This document shows positions 1 to 8,330 of a stretch of 64,000 bases of DNA, one piece after another (within the stretch, counting starts at the first letter, position 1; every line of letters starts with the position of its first letter). Under the pieces are notes generated by a model that was not told where the DNA came from, ran no database searches, and was given only the letters and a program-made list of their open reading frames with translations. This DNA comes from Betaproteobacteria bacterium. GTDB taxonomy: Bacteria; Pseudomonadota; Gammaproteobacteria; Burkholderiales; SG8-41. Location of the stretch: contig JAOTVX010000003.1 of assembly GCA_029863175.1 (NCBI GenBank), positions 62,001 through 126,000 on the forward strand, in the 5' to 3' direction. Both the position numbers and the translations under genes were made by a program.

Positions 1-2
1 AG

Positions 3-596
3 GCCTTTTCGCAAAAGAACACGAATTGCTCTATCGCCGAGGGGCTCGCCCGTTTTACCGAAGTGGCGCGGGAAGCACGCGCGCGTGGTCTCAGGGTCCG
101 CGGCGACATCTCGGTCTGCCTTGGCTGCCCCTACGAGGGCGAAGTCCGCCCGCAAGCGGTCGTCAGCATCGCGCAGGCGCTCGACGGGATGGGCTGCTAC
201 GAGATCACGATTGCCGACACGATCGGCGCAGGCACGGCGGGCAAGACACGCGCAGTGTTCGAGGCGGTGATGAAGCACATCCGGGTGGAGCGTCTCGCCG
301 GACATTTCCACGACACCTACGGGCAGGCCATCGCCAACACCTATGCCGCGCTCGAATGCGGGGTGAGCGTCTTCGACTCCTCCGTCGCCGGTCTCGGCGG
401 CTGCCCCTACGCCAAAGGCGCGACCGGGAATGTCGCGACCGAGGATGTGCTTTACCTGCTCGACGGACTAGGTATCGAGACCGGCGTGGATATGACCAAA
501 CTCATCGCCGCCGGCGACTACATCTGCGGTGTGCTGGGACGCCCGACCTATTCCAGGGCCGCACGGGCACTCGCCGCGCGCTCAAGAGCCGCCTGA
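3..596 (+). CDS. mvaB: Hydroxymethylglutaryl-CoA lyase, 3' part (5' end outside window)
   Basis: The reading frame is open from the window edge and gives the last 197 residues of an HMG-CoA lyase, which cleaves (S)-HMG-CoA to acetoacetate and acetyl-CoA in leucine/ketone-body catabolism. Visible family marks are the opening AFSQKNTNCSIAEGLARF (matching the internal 'F..KN.NCS' stretch of the family), LGCPYEGEV, the metal-binding HFHDTYGQA, and the signature SVAGLGGCPYAKGATGN with the catalytic cysteine. The stop overlaps the ATG of the next gene (ATGA), so the two are translationally coupled. The N-terminal TIM-barrel part lies upstream of the window. Confidence 0.95.
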   Translation, partial: AFSQKNTNCSIAEGLARFTEVAREARARGLRVRGDISVCLGCPYEGEVRPQAVVSIAQALDGMGCYEITIADTIGAGTAGKTRAVFEAVMKHIRVERLAGHFHDTYGQAIANTYAALECGVSVFDSSVAGLGGCPYAKGATGNVATEDVLYLLDGLGIETGVDMTKLIAAGDYICGVLGRPTYSRAARALAARSRAA

Positions 597-793
597 TGGC
601 ATTCGCCGACGACGTTGCCTCGCCGTGCAACAATACTTGCATCCTCGACCCCGAAACCCGGTTTTGCCGCGGCTGCTACCGCGCGGCAGCCGAAATCACG
701 GGGTGGACAGAGTATTCCGCTGAAAACAAGCTCGAATCCCTGAAGCGCGCGCAACAGCGCCGCATTGCCGCTGCTGCGCGCGCCGGAAAGTAG
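596..793 (+). CDS. DUF1289 small cysteine-rich protein
   Basis: A 65-residue protein starting at the ATG that overlaps the stop of the HMG-CoA lyase gene. It carries the DUF1289 pattern: SPCNNTCILDPETRFCRGCYR near the N-terminus, four cysteines likely to bind a metal, followed by a Trp/Tyr-containing stretch (GWTEYS) and a basic helical tail. The function of the family is not established. The start is chosen from the overlap and because the conserved Cys motif begins about ten residues in; the same frame stays open upstream but that extension is an Arg-rich shadow of the lyase gene. Confidence 0.85.
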   Translation: MAFADDVASPCNNTCILDPETRFCRGCYRAAAEITGWTEYSAENKLESLKRAQQRRIAAAARAGK

Positions 794-805
794 CTGGAGA
801 CCACC

Positions 806-1366
806 ATGCCGTTGAGCCAACCCGTTGCGCGCAAGCTCATGCACACGCGCGCTATTGAATGCAAAGGCTACGAGCGCGAGGATGGGTTATGGGACATCGA
901 AGCGCATCTCGTCGACACCAAGACCTACGTTCACACCCGCCGCATGGGCGGACGCGAGCGCCAGCCCGGCGAACCGGTGCACAACATGTGGGTCCGGGTC
1001 ACCATCGATCTCGATATGAAGATTCACGCGATCGAGGCGAAGACCGATGACGGCCCTTATCCCGTCTGCGGCGACGTCGTGCGCAACTTCAAGACGCTGG
1101 CAGGTGTCACGATCGGACCCGGTTGGCGCAGGGCGATCGCCGAACGCGTCGGTGGCGTCAAGGGCTGCACGCACCTGGTCGAGTTGCTCGGCCCACTGGG
1201 CACCACCGCATTTCAGGCCACGGGCCGCGCCCGCGAGGCCCGCAACGCCGGCAAGCCGGTCACGAAAAGGCCCTACCAGCTCAATTCCTGTCACGTCTAC
1301 AAGGACGATTCACCCGCCGTCCTCGAGCGCTGGCCGCAGTACTACACCGGCGTCCGTCCGCGTTGA
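806..1366 (+). CDS. DUF2889 family protein
   Basis: A 186-residue protein 12 bases after the DUF1289 gene, with a usable ribosome site (CTGGAGACC) before the ATG. It matches the DUF2889 pattern as I recall it: RKLMHTRAIECKGYEREDGL at the start, VHNMWVRVTIDLDMKIHAIE in the middle, and a C-terminal part with CTHLVELLGPLGTTAFQ. The conserved cysteines and histidines could bind metal, but no reaction is known. It is likely co-transcribed with the two preceding genes. No signal peptide or membrane segment is visible. Confidence 0.85.
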   Translation: MPLSQPVARKLMHTRAIECKGYEREDGLWDIEAHLVDTKTYVHTRRMGGRERQPGEPVHNMWVRVTIDLDMKIHAIEAKTDDGPYPVCGDVVRNFKTLAGVTIGPGWRRAIAERVGGVKGCTHLVELLGPLGTTAFQATGRAREARNAGKPVTKRPYQLNSCHVYKDDSPAVLERWPQYYTGVRPR

Positions 1367-1700
1367 TCGCAAAGATCAAGCGGGCAATCAAGACATCCGG
1401 TGGCCTTTCCGGGCGATGGAGGAGAACCGGGGCCCGCAAAGGCGACGCGCGCAGTGTCGGGGCGGAGCCCTCGCGTCGCCCATCACGGCCGCCGTCATCA
1501 GCTGTCCAGGCTCATCGCGCCTGCGTTGAGGGGGCACACTTTGGCAGTGCCAGCGTTTCGTCCCGACAACTCCGCTGTCATAATGTGCGCCATCGTTACG
1601 CAGCGGCTTCACATCGAGCAGCCTTTGTGCTCCCGCGCCGGCACTTGTCGCGCGCCGTCGGGCGGCGTTTTCCCCTGATGCACCACGGGAGCCCTCCCCT
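1367..1700. other. Intergenic stretch without a gene
   Basis: This 334-base gap between the DUF2889 gene and topoisomerase IB contains no convincing reading frame. A possible -10 element (CATAAT, about 1579-1584) could serve the downstream gene but has no clear -35. I see no hairpin with a T-run and no repeat of the types found elsewhere in the window. Confidence 0.4.
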
Positions 1701-2786
1701 TTGACCTCTTCCCGCGTCCAAGAGCATCGCAACGCGGCAACGCGCGCCGGACTGCGCTACGTCACGGACGGCACGCCGGGAATCCGCCGCCGGCGCGCGG
1801 GCAAAGGCTGGGCGTTCCAAACACCAGCGGGCGCCCGTATCACCGACCGCGCCGTGCGCGAACGCATCAAGTCCCTCGCGATCCCGCCGGCCTGGACCGA
1901 TGTCTGGATCTGCGCGGATCCCAATGGCCATATCCAGGCAACGGCGCGTGATGCCCGCGGACGCAAGCAGTATCGCTACCATCCGACCTACCGCGCGGCG
2001 CGCGACCAGTCAAAGTTCCGCCGCGTGCTCGAGTTCAGCGAAATCCTGCCCACGGTCCGCGAGCAGGTCGAACGCGACTTGCTCGCACCCGATCTCACGC
2101 GCCGGCAGATCCTCGCCACTGTCGTGCTCCTCCTCGACAAGACGCTGATCCGTGTAGGCAACGACGAGTACGCACGCGAGAACCGCTCCTATGGGCTCAC
2201 CACGCTGCGGGGGCGGCACGTTCAGGTCAGAGGAACAAAGTTGCGCTTCAGCTTCCGCGGCAAGAGCGGAATCAACCATACCGTGGCCATCAGCGATCGC
2301 CGCCTCGCCCGCATCGTGCAGCGCTGCCAGGACCTGCCGGGACAGGAACTGTTTCAGTATCTCGACGCCCAGGACAAACGCCAGACCATCTCATCGGACG
2401 ATGTCAATGCTTACCTGCGCGAGATCACCGGCCGCGATATTACGGCCAAGGATTTCCGCACCTGGGCCGGCACCATGCTCGCCGCGCGCGAATTGCGCGA
2501 GATCGGTCCGGCGCCAAGCCGGCGCCAGGCCAAGCAGAACATCCTGCAGGCCATCGATACCGTTGCGGAGCGCCTCGGCAATACACGCGCCGTTTGCCGT
2601 AAATACTATATCCATCCTGCGCTGCAAGAAGCCTATCTCCAGGGCCTGACCGCCCGACTTCCGGAGCGTCCCGACCCTCGCCGGGCGCGCCGGCGGCGCG
2701 CCCCGGCTGCGCTGCGCCGCGATGAGGTTGCCGTGCTGCAACTGCTCGAAGAACAGGCAACGAAACGGGCGAGACCGCTGCCCTGA
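1701..2786 (+). CDS. Type IB DNA topoisomerase (poxvirus-like)
   Basis: A 361-residue protein of the bacterial/poxviral topoisomerase IB family, which relaxes supercoils by nicking one strand through a 3'-phosphotyrosine. The N-terminal domain includes IPPAWTDVWICADPNGHIQA and RGRKQYRYHP (about residues 61-95). Catalytic-domain marks are RVGNDEYARENRSYGLTTL (Arg151), GKSG (Lys188), DFRTWAG (Arg253) and KYYIHP with the probable nucleophile Tyr303. Length is normal for the family. The start is a TTG with no strong ribosome site, so the exact N-terminus is uncertain. Its stop codon abuts the remnant of a MAPEG gene. Confidence 0.93.
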   Translation: MTSSRVQEHRNAATRAGLRYVTDGTPGIRRRRAGKGWAFQTPAGARITDRAVRERIKSLAIPPAWTDVWICADPNGHIQATARDARGRKQYRYHPTYRAARDQSKFRRVLEFSEILPTVREQVERDLLAPDLTRRQILATVVLLLDKTLIRVGNDEYARENRSYGLTTLRGRHVQVRGTKLRFSFRGKSGINHTVAISDRRLARIVQRCQDLPGQELFQYLDAQDKRQTISSDDVNAYLREITGRDITAKDFRTWAGTMLAARELREIGPAPSRRQAKQNILQAIDTVAERLGNTRAVCRKYYIHPALQEAYLQGLTARLPERPDPRRARRRRAPAALRRDEVAVLQLLEEQATKRARPLP

Positions 2787-3022
2787 AGGCGGCGCACGCG
2801 AATGCGGTCGAGAACCTGGTGGTATTCGCCGCGCTGGTGCTGGCAGCCCCCGCGCTGGGCGTCAGCAACGATGCCACTGCAACGGCGTGCGTCGTCTACC
2901 TCTGGGCACGCCTCGCGCATTTGATCGCCTACACCTTCGCGGGGCCCTGGGTGCGCACCCTCGCGTTCGCCGTCGGCTTTGGCTGCCAGATCACGCTCGC
3001 CTGGCAGATTCTGGCGACATAG
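2762..3022 (+). pseudogene. MAPEG-family membrane protein, 5'-truncated
   Basis: In the +2 frame, immediately overlapping the end of the topoisomerase gene, the sequence reads LKAAHANAVENLVVFAALVL and continues through two more hydrophobic segments to WQILAT and a stop. This is the C-terminal 80 or so residues of a MAPEG-like protein (usually about 130 residues, four membrane helices), whose conserved 'AHANAVENL' stretch follows a first helix that is missing here. No start codon sits in a suitable place; the first in-frame GTG (2819) lies after the conserved motif. I infer a deletion that fused the 3' end of the topoisomerase locus to the 3' half of a MAPEG gene. Confidence 0.7.
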
Positions 3023-3048
3023 GCGAAGCGTCGGGTCACACCGGCGCC

Positions 3049-3453
3049 TTACTCGATCGTCCATTCATTGGCGCATTTGCGGCAACGCACGCGCGTTGGC
3101 GCGATTTCCACGTCGGCATCCTGGCTGCCCGCATGCATGGGAGATCCGGTGGCCTCGAGCACGCCGTACGTCTTGCACTTCGCGCAGACCGACCGGTCGG
3201 CGGCGTACTGCGCGGCGACCAGCATCCGGATATAGCGCAGGAACGCCCAGCTGCCGATGGCGCCGCCCACCAGGATCCCGACCAGACCGATGAAAAAATC
3301 GAAAGACACTTCACGTGAATGGAATCCTTCCAGGGCCGCCAGGACGGCAACGAGGCACAGTAGCGCGCTCGCCAGATAGAGATGGCTCTGGAGCAGCTGC
3401 CGCTCGTACCAGCGGCGAAAACCGATCTTGCGGATGCCTTCTACCAATTCCAT
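3049..3453 (-). CDS. Two-helix membrane protein with C-terminal zinc-ribbon-like cysteines
   Basis: A 134-residue protein that I do not recognise. Residues about 23-45 and 52-72 are hydrophobic and likely form a membrane hairpin; the rest is a soluble C-terminal domain with CAKCKTYG and VRCRKCANEWTIE, two CxxC pairs about 30 residues apart, as in zinc ribbons. The N-terminus is basic (RKIGFRRWYERQ). It is convergent with the MAPEG remnant. A repeat-containing gap lies upstream of its start. Function unknown; a membrane-anchored metal-binding or regulatory role is only a guess. Confidence 0.7.
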   Translation of the reverse strand: MELVEGIRKIGFRRWYERQLLQSHLYLASALLCLVAVLAALEGFHSREVSFDFFIGLVGILVGGAIGSWAFLRYIRMLVAAQYAADRSVCAKCKTYGVLEATGSPMHAGSQDADVEIAPTRVRCRKCANEWTIE

Positions 3454-3520
3454 GTTTGCGTGACCGTTGACTCGTGACTAAAGCCGGTCTCAAAATTTCC
3501 TTGAAACAGGAAGATCATCA

Positions 3521-3611
3521 ACCATGGAATCACACGGAATTACACGGACGAAGACTGGACCCGGGAAGTCCGCTGTAGTGACAACGATTTCTGTGTGGTT
3601 CCGTGGCTGTA
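3521..3611. repeat. Period-10 inverted-arm intergenic repeat
   Basis: The left arm reads GGAATCACAC then GGAATTACAC then GG, a 10-base tandem unit; the right arm (CTGTGTGGTTCCGTGG) is its approximate reverse complement about 50 bases away. This is the architecture seen in many other gaps of this window. Confidence 0.7.
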
Positions 3612-3687
3612 TTGTTCTTGAGATAGCTTCTAGTGAGTCATGCAGAGCATGAGTGTGGAAGTTTGATTTATGGCGGTTTGCCTCAAC

Positions 3688-3742
3688 ACCCATCACTCAT
3701 CACCCATCACGCAGCACTTCTTACCCATTGCCCATCACACAC
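3688..3742. repeat. Period-7 tandem repeat next to MFS stop codon
   Basis: Degenerate ATCACCC/ATCACTC heptamers run for about 55 bases and end within ten bases of the stop codon of the minus-strand MFS gene, so that on the transcript they follow directly after the stop. Confidence 0.75.
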
Positions 3743-4970
3743 CACGAATTCTACGCATTCGGTAGAGCCAGCGCACGATTGGGGAAAGGGCGCCAAAAAT
3801 TCCGATGCTCGCGAAGGCCAGCCCCCACCCGATAAGATTACGGTTCCCGCCGGCGAGGTCCAGCACGACGCCAAAGATGAGCGGCGCAAAGAATGCCGAG
3901 CTGAAGCCCACGAAGGAGTAAACCGCCATGCTAGCGCCACGCTGGTCGGGATGAGCGGAGGCGATCGCTCCGGCCGTCAGCGCCGCCGAATCTCCCAGCA
4001 TCAACCCGTAGTGGACCCCCATCAGCAGAAACACCAGAATCCACGGCAGCGCCGCCGTATAGCCGAGCACGCATGCGACCAGGCCCGACGCGGTCATGAA
4101 GGTGAAGATCACGCGCGTGCGCCCGAAGCGCAGCGCGAGCTCGTTGCCGCTGATGCTCATGACCGGCCCGAGCATGTTGATGATCGCCGCAAGCGTCGCT
4201 GCGCTGATCAGCATCGGCGCATCGGCGGGTTGCAGGGAGGCTGTGAACACGAGGAATGCGACCATCCAGCTGCGCTGGCCGAAGAGTTCGTAGTTGTGCG
4301 CCGAGTAGCCGGCAACGTAAGCGAGGGTCGCGCGATTTTTCAGCACCGGCCGGAAATCGAGCAGTGCCTGCGGCGGGTGATCCGCAGAGCGTGTGCGCCC
4401 GCGCGGCATGAAGACGTTGACGAGAAACGCCGCCAGCACCGGACCCACCGCGCCGAACACGAACGCCGAATGCCAGCCGAAGGCGCCCCCGATCAACCCG
4501 CACAGGTAGATCGAAATGCTCGACCCGATCCCGAAGGTCGACGTGTAGAACGCCACGCCGCGTGACTGTAACGAGCCCTCGAGCTGGTCGGTGAGCATCT
4601 TGAGTCCGGGCATATAGCTGCCCCCGAGCCCCGCACCGATCAGGAACTGGAAGAACAATGCGGTGATGAGCCCATCTGCCAGGAACACGAACCCCGCCGC
4701 GCCGAGCATGGACAGCAGGCAGGCGAACAGGTAGATGCGCCGCGCATCCACATGGTCGGTGAGGCTTGTGAGGACCGGTGTGACGACGACGTAACCGGCG
4801 AAAAAAATGCCGCTGATGAGCCCCGCTTCCGAGTTGGAGAGCGCCCACTCCCGCTGCAACGCCGGCAGCAGCGTCGTGTAGGCCGCGAAGCCGGACATGC
4901 TGAAAATTTCCGCACCACACATCAGAAGTATCAGCCGAATCGGCGACAGCGGTCGATCGATTGAACTCAT
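3735..4970 (-). CDS. Major facilitator superfamily transporter
   Basis: About 411 residues with twelve hydrophobic segments and MFS-type loops (GLISGIFFAGYVVVTPVLTS after the second helix, then SLTDHVDARR as the loop 2-3 motif; FQFLIGAGLGGSYMPGLKML in helix 4). A central charged linker (MPRGRTRSADHPPQ) separates the two six-helix halves. The substrate cannot be told from sequence; the general look is of the anion/aromatic-acid or nitrate-like exporters, but this is weak. I chose the ATG at 4970 (MSSIDRPLSP) over an upstream TTG. Its stop is followed at once by a period-7 repeat. Confidence 0.85.
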   Translation of the reverse strand: MSSIDRPLSPIRLILLMCGAEIFSMSGFAAYTTLLPALQREWALSNSEAGLISGIFFAGYVVVTPVLTSLTDHVDARRIYLFACLLSMLGAAGFVFLADGLITALFFQFLIGAGLGGSYMPGLKMLTDQLEGSLQSRGVAFYTSTFGIGSSISIYLCGLIGGAFGWHSAFVFGAVGPVLAAFLVNVFMPRGRTRSADHPPQALLDFRPVLKNRATLAYVAGYSAHNYELFGQRSWMVAFLVFTASLQPADAPMLISAATLAAIINMLGPVMSISGNELALRFGRTRVIFTFMTASGLVACVLGYTAALPWILVFLLMGVHYGLMLGDSAALTAGAIASAHPDQRGASMAVYSFVGFSSAFFAPLIFGVVLDLAGGNRNLIGWGLAFASIGIFGALSPIVRWLYRMRRIRGV

Positions 4971-5045
4971 GCGGAAATTCTTAATGGATCGACGGGATTG
5001 CAACCATCGACACGACCAGGCGAATCCCGTGAATCCGGTGGAACG

Positions 5046-5663
5046 TCAGATCGCACCAGCCTGCTTGAGGAGCTCCGCGAGCGCTTCGGCCATCCTGCGG
5101 TAGCCCGTCGCGTTGGGATGGATCGGATCGGCCTTCATGTCGGCAGCATAGAGCACGCTGGTCACGATCTTACCCTCATAGGGCACGCCGAATTCGCGCG
5201 CCAACTCGGCATAGAACCCGGGCGCGCTCGTCACCAGCGCCGGTTTCGGCACACCGACCAGCACCGCGCCAATCCCCCGTTTGTTCAACACTTTCAGCAT
5301 GTCGCCCAGGTTCCGCTTGATCTCCCCATCGCCGATCCTGCGCAACATGTCGTTGCCGCCCAAGCAGACGATCACGAGCCGCGGCTGGTGCTCATCGATG
5401 ACCGAAAGCAGTCGCCGCAACCCTTGCGCAGTTACCTCCCCCGGCACGCCCGCGCGCACGACGGGCCGGCCGATCAGCTGAGCGAGCACGGCCGGATAGC
5501 TCTCTTGCTCACGCGCGCCGGTACCGTAGGTCAGGCTATTGCCGAACGCCACGACGACATCGTTCGCCCCCAGGCGGGGTAGCTGCGGGACGCTGTCGCC
5601 ACAGCCCGCGACCAGCGCTAGCGCAAGGAGCAGGAAGCGGAGGCCGCGGGCGCGTCCGCTCAC
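5046..5663 (-). CDS. SGNH/GDSL hydrolase lipoprotein (TesA/arylesterase-like)
   Basis: A 205-residue esterase/lysophospholipase-type hydrolase. The N-terminus is a signal peptide with a lipobox (LALVAGC), so the mature protein is probably lipid-anchored in the periplasm. Block I reads AFGNSLTYGTGA, where the usual GDSL aspartate is Asn but the catalytic Ser is kept; block III is CLGGNDML; block V is DPIHPNATGY with the catalytic Asp and His. Length fits the TesA group. A GTG start is used. It lies 76 bases downstream of the MFS gene start and next to the PYROXD2-like gene, all on the same strand. Confidence 0.88.
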   Translation of the reverse strand: MSGRARGLRFLLLALALVAGCGDSVPQLPRLGANDVVVAFGNSLTYGTGAREQESYPAVLAQLIGRPVVRAGVPGEVTAQGLRRLLSVIDEHQPRLVIVCLGGNDMLRRIGDGEIKRNLGDMLKVLNKRGIGAVLVGVPKPALVTSAPGFYAELAREFGVPYEGKIVTSVLYAADMKADPIHPNATGYRRMAEALAELLKQAGAI

Positions 5664-5666
5664 CCG

Positions 5667-7298
5667 TCACGCCTTTCTACGGTGCTTACCATTCAGCTTG
5701 CCCCACCGGAAATCGCGGATGATTTCCCGCGCAGCGTTGTGCCCTGGTATGCCGCTCACCCCTCCCCCGGGGTGAGTCCCAGCGCCGCACATATAAAGCG
5801 CGTGCACCGGCGCGCGGTAGTTCGCGTGGCCCAGCACCGGTCGCGCGCTCCAGAGCTGGTCGAGCGTCAGCGTGCCGTGGAAAATATCGCCGCCGACCAG
5901 CCCAAAGTCGCGCTCGAGGTCGCGCGGCGAGAGGATCTTGCGCCCGATCACCGCGCTCTTGAAGTTGGGGGCGTACTTGGTCACGGTATCGATGACAAAG
6001 TCAGCTGCATCTTCCCGCACATGGTCCCATTGCAGGTTGCCGGGCAATTCAGGAGAAAAATGCTGGCAGAAAAGGCTCGCGACATGCTGGCCGGGCGGCG
6101 CAAGGCTGTCGTCCACCGTGGAAGGGATGAGCATTTCCACTATCGGCGCGCGGGAACAACCGTAAGTGCGCGCATCGAAGTAGGCCTGCTCCATGTACGC
6201 GAGCGAGGGCGCGATAATGATGCCGGCCTGATGATGCTCCTGCACCTCACTGCCCGGCAAACAGGTGAACTCGGGCAGCTCGGCGAGCGCCACGTTCATG
6301 CGGAATGTCGCGGACGCGCATTTGTAGGCGCGGATGCGTTCCAGAAAGTCGGCGTCCAGCACGTTTGGATCCAGCAGCTGCTGAAACAGGAGCTTCGGGT
6401 TCACGTTTGCCACGACGCAGCGCGCTTCCATGACACGGCCATCGGGGAGCTGCACACCCTGCGCGCCGCGTTCGTCCACCACGACCTTCGCCACCTCGCA
6501 TTCCGTGGTGATCTCCACGCCGCGGCGTTCGGCCTCCTGCGCCATCGCTTGAGTAATGGCCCCCATCCCGCCCACGGCGTGCCCCCAGGCGCCGCGCTTG
6601 CCGTTCACTTCGCCGATAACGTGATGCAGCAGCACGTAACCGGTACCGGGCGCATAAGGCGTCGCGAAGTTGCCGACGATCGCGTCGAAACCAAAAGCGG
6701 CCTTGATGGCATGGGTCTCGAACCAGCTGTCGAGCAGATCCCCCGCGCTCTTGGTTAGAAAGTCCAGGAGGTCCCGCCGCGTGTGCATGTCGAGCTTGCG
6801 CAGGGAGTTGCCCGCGCGCAACACGGCGAAAAGGTCGCTCGCGCCGCCTCCGACGTTGGGCGGAGTCTCCAGCGTCAGCTCGCGTAATGCTCCGCCGGCG
6901 CGCTCGAGCAACTCGTAATACGCGGGAAGCCGTTCGGCATCGCGCACCGAGAAGCGGCGGAGCTCGGCCTGCGTCGCGGCAAGCGATGCGCCGACCTTCA
7001 GGTATTCGCGTTCAGAAAGCGGCAGGAAGTTGGCGACGGGCCGCTCGACGATTTCCAGCCCGTGCTCGGCGAGCCGCAGTTCGCGCAGCACTTTGGGGTG
7101 GAGCAGGCTTACGGTGTAGGCCGCCGCGGAATTTCGGAATCCCGGGAAAAACTCCTCGGTGATCGCCGCCCCGCCGATAACGGCGCGGCGCTCCAGGACC
7201 CTGACCTTGAGACCTGCGCCGGCGAGATAACAGGCACACGTAAGGCCATTGTGACCGCCACCAACGATCAGCGCGTCGTACGGTTTGTTGTTCGGCAT
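5667..7298 (-). CDS. FAD-dependent oxidoreductase, PYROXD2/phytoene-desaturase-like
   Basis: A 543-residue flavoprotein. The N-terminal dinucleotide-binding motif is DALIVGGGHNGLTCACYLA, followed by VLERRAVIGGAA; the C-terminal FAD contact is MCGAGTHPGGGVSGIPGHNA, typical of the CrtI/PYROXD2 group. Length fits the PYROXD2-like subgroup, whose substrates are poorly known; no carotenoid genes are nearby, so a carotenoid role is unlikely. I chose the ATG at 7298 rather than the TTG two codons upstream. Its stop lies four bases from the SGNH gene start, so the two are probably one operon. The tRNA-Arg gene sits just upstream on the same strand. Confidence 0.88.
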   Translation of the reverse strand: MPNNKPYDALIVGGGHNGLTCACYLAGAGLKVRVLERRAVIGGAAITEEFFPGFRNSAAAYTVSLLHPKVLRELRLAEHGLEIVERPVANFLPLSEREYLKVGASLAATQAELRRFSVRDAERLPAYYELLERAGGALRELTLETPPNVGGGASDLFAVLRAGNSLRKLDMHTRRDLLDFLTKSAGDLLDSWFETHAIKAAFGFDAIVGNFATPYAPGTGYVLLHHVIGEVNGKRGAWGHAVGGMGAITQAMAQEAERRGVEITTECEVAKVVVDERGAQGVQLPDGRVMEARCVVANVNPKLLFQQLLDPNVLDADFLERIRAYKCASATFRMNVALAELPEFTCLPGSEVQEHHQAGIIIAPSLAYMEQAYFDARTYGCSRAPIVEMLIPSTVDDSLAPPGQHVASLFCQHFSPELPGNLQWDHVREDAADFVIDTVTKYAPNFKSAVIGRKILSPRDLERDFGLVGGDIFHGTLTLDQLWSARPVLGHANYRAPVHALYMCGAGTHPGGGVSGIPGHNAAREIIRDFRWGKLNGKHRRKA

Positions 7299-7307
7299 GC
7301 GCAATAA

Positions 7308-7383
7308 TGGCGCGCCCGACAGGATTCGAACCTGTGACCTTTGGCTTCGGAGGCCAACACTCTATCCTCTGAGCTACGGGCGC
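7308..7383 (-). tRNA. tRNA-Arg (anticodon CCG)
   Basis: The minus strand folds into a complete cloverleaf: acceptor stem GCGCCCG/CGGGCGC, D-arm GCTCAGAGGATAGAGC-like, anticodon stem TTGGC/GCCAA around the loop CTCCGAA (anticodon CCG), and a T-arm with GGTTCGAATCC. The discriminator is G and the CCA tail is encoded (TGG at 7308-7310 on the plus strand). It reads CGG arginine codons. It sits ten bases before the start of the PYROXD2-like gene, so the tRNA 3' end must be processed from, or terminate before, that mRNA. Confidence 0.97.
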
Positions 7384-7385
7384 GT

Positions 7386-7428
7386 CCGGGGCGGATTCTA
7401 ACATAGCATCTATGCGCTAACGCCCCGG
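7386..7428. promoter_or_regulatory. Nested palindromes between tRNA-Arg and cytochrome c gene
   Basis: An outer inverted repeat CCGGGGCG/CGCCCCGG encloses an inner palindrome CATAG-cat-CTATG. It lies between the divergent tRNA-Arg and cytochrome c genes, upstream of the tRNA 5' end. It could be an operator or a transcript hairpin; the sequence does not decide. Confidence 0.4.
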
Positions 7429-7437
7429 AATTCAAGG

Positions 7438-7466
7438 TTTTATCGGCTGGAGCGTTTCGTTATAAT
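7438..7466 (+). promoter_or_regulatory. Probable sigma-70 promoter of the cytochrome c gene
   Basis: A perfect TATAAT at 7461-7466 lies 34 bases before the ATG; the hexamer 17 bases upstream (TTTTAT, 7438-7443) is a weak -35 match. Confidence 0.5.
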
Positions 7467-7499
7467 GAGCGCCTTTCGTGCCTGTCCCAGAGACTTTCC

Positions 7500-8327
7500 A
7501 TGTCCGAGATCCACGTCGAAGAACATTTCTCGCCGATTAAGACGACGCGGCAGCTCATCGTCGTCATGGCGCTCGCCTTCGCGATCCCCGTGGGGCTGAT
7601 CGCGATACTTGTATCGCTTGTTACTGGCGGCGACTACAGCAAGAACAATCCTGGCATGTCGGAGGAGGCGATCGCCAAACGCCTCCAGCCGGTCGGCGCC
7701 GTCGTCGTATCCGAGTCGGGCGCGTCGGGCGCGGAGAAGAGCGGCAAGGAAGTCTACGAGGCGGTGTGCGCCGCCTGTCATTCGAGCGGCGTGCTCAACG
7801 CTCCAAAGTTCGGCGACCGGGCCGCGTGGGCAAAGCTCATCGCGAAAAGCCAGGAGAGGCTGACAGCCGACGCTATGAAAGGCGTACGCCAGATGCCCCC
7901 GCGGGGAGGCAATCCTAATCTGACCGATACCGAATTCGCGCGCGCCGTCGTCTACATGGCAAACGCCGCCGGGGCGGACTGGAAAGCGCCGGCGTCCAAG
8001 GCGGCGCTTGCCTCGCCCACCGCGGCGGCGCCTGCGCCGGCCCCCGCAGCCGCCCCGGCGCCCGCCCCAACGGCGCAGGCCGATCCAGCCAAAGGCCAGG
8101 CGGTTTACGAGAAAGCTTGCATGACGTGCCATGCCGCGGGTATCGCCGGCGCGCCCAAGGCCGGCGACAAGTCGGCGTGGGCGTCGCGACTCAAGATGGG
8201 CCAGGATCACCTCTATACGAGCGCCCTCAAAGGCAAAGGCGCCATGCCTGCCAAGGGCGGAAACGTCACGCTACCCGACGCCGATGTGAAGGCAGCGGTA
8301 GATTACATGTTGAGCCTCGGCAAATAA
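7500..8327 (+). CDS. Dihaem cytochrome c5 family protein
   Basis: A 275-residue membrane-anchored cytochrome with one N-terminal helix (about residues 20-42) and two cytochrome c5-type domains. Haem-binding motifs are CAACH (90-94) and CMTCH (207-211); likely axial Met ligands sit in QMPPRGG and AMPAKGG. The domains are joined by an Ala/Pro linker (about 165-195) of AP repeats, a flexible spacer. The protein would carry electrons in the periplasm, probably between quinol-oxidising complexes and terminal oxidases. It has its own promoter, stands alone, and is followed by a short-period repeat and a terminator-like hairpin. Confidence 0.92.
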   Translation: MSEIHVEEHFSPIKTTRQLIVVMALAFAIPVGLIAILVSLVTGGDYSKNNPGMSEEAIAKRLQPVGAVVVSESGASGAEKSGKEVYEAVCAACHSSGVLNAPKFGDRAAWAKLIAKSQERLTADAMKGVRQMPPRGGNPNLTDTEFARAVVYMANAAGADWKAPASKAALASPTAAAPAPAPAAAPAPAPTAQADPAKGQAVYEKACMTCHAAGIAGAPKAGDKSAWASRLKMGQDHLYTSALKGKGAMPAKGGNVTLPDADVKAAVDYMLSLGK

Positions 8328-8330
8328 TCC

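Noticed and set aside
3688..3742. CRISPR-like array of short repeats
   Set aside because: Units are 7-10 bases without spacers of constant size and without cas genes; they are simple tandem repeats.
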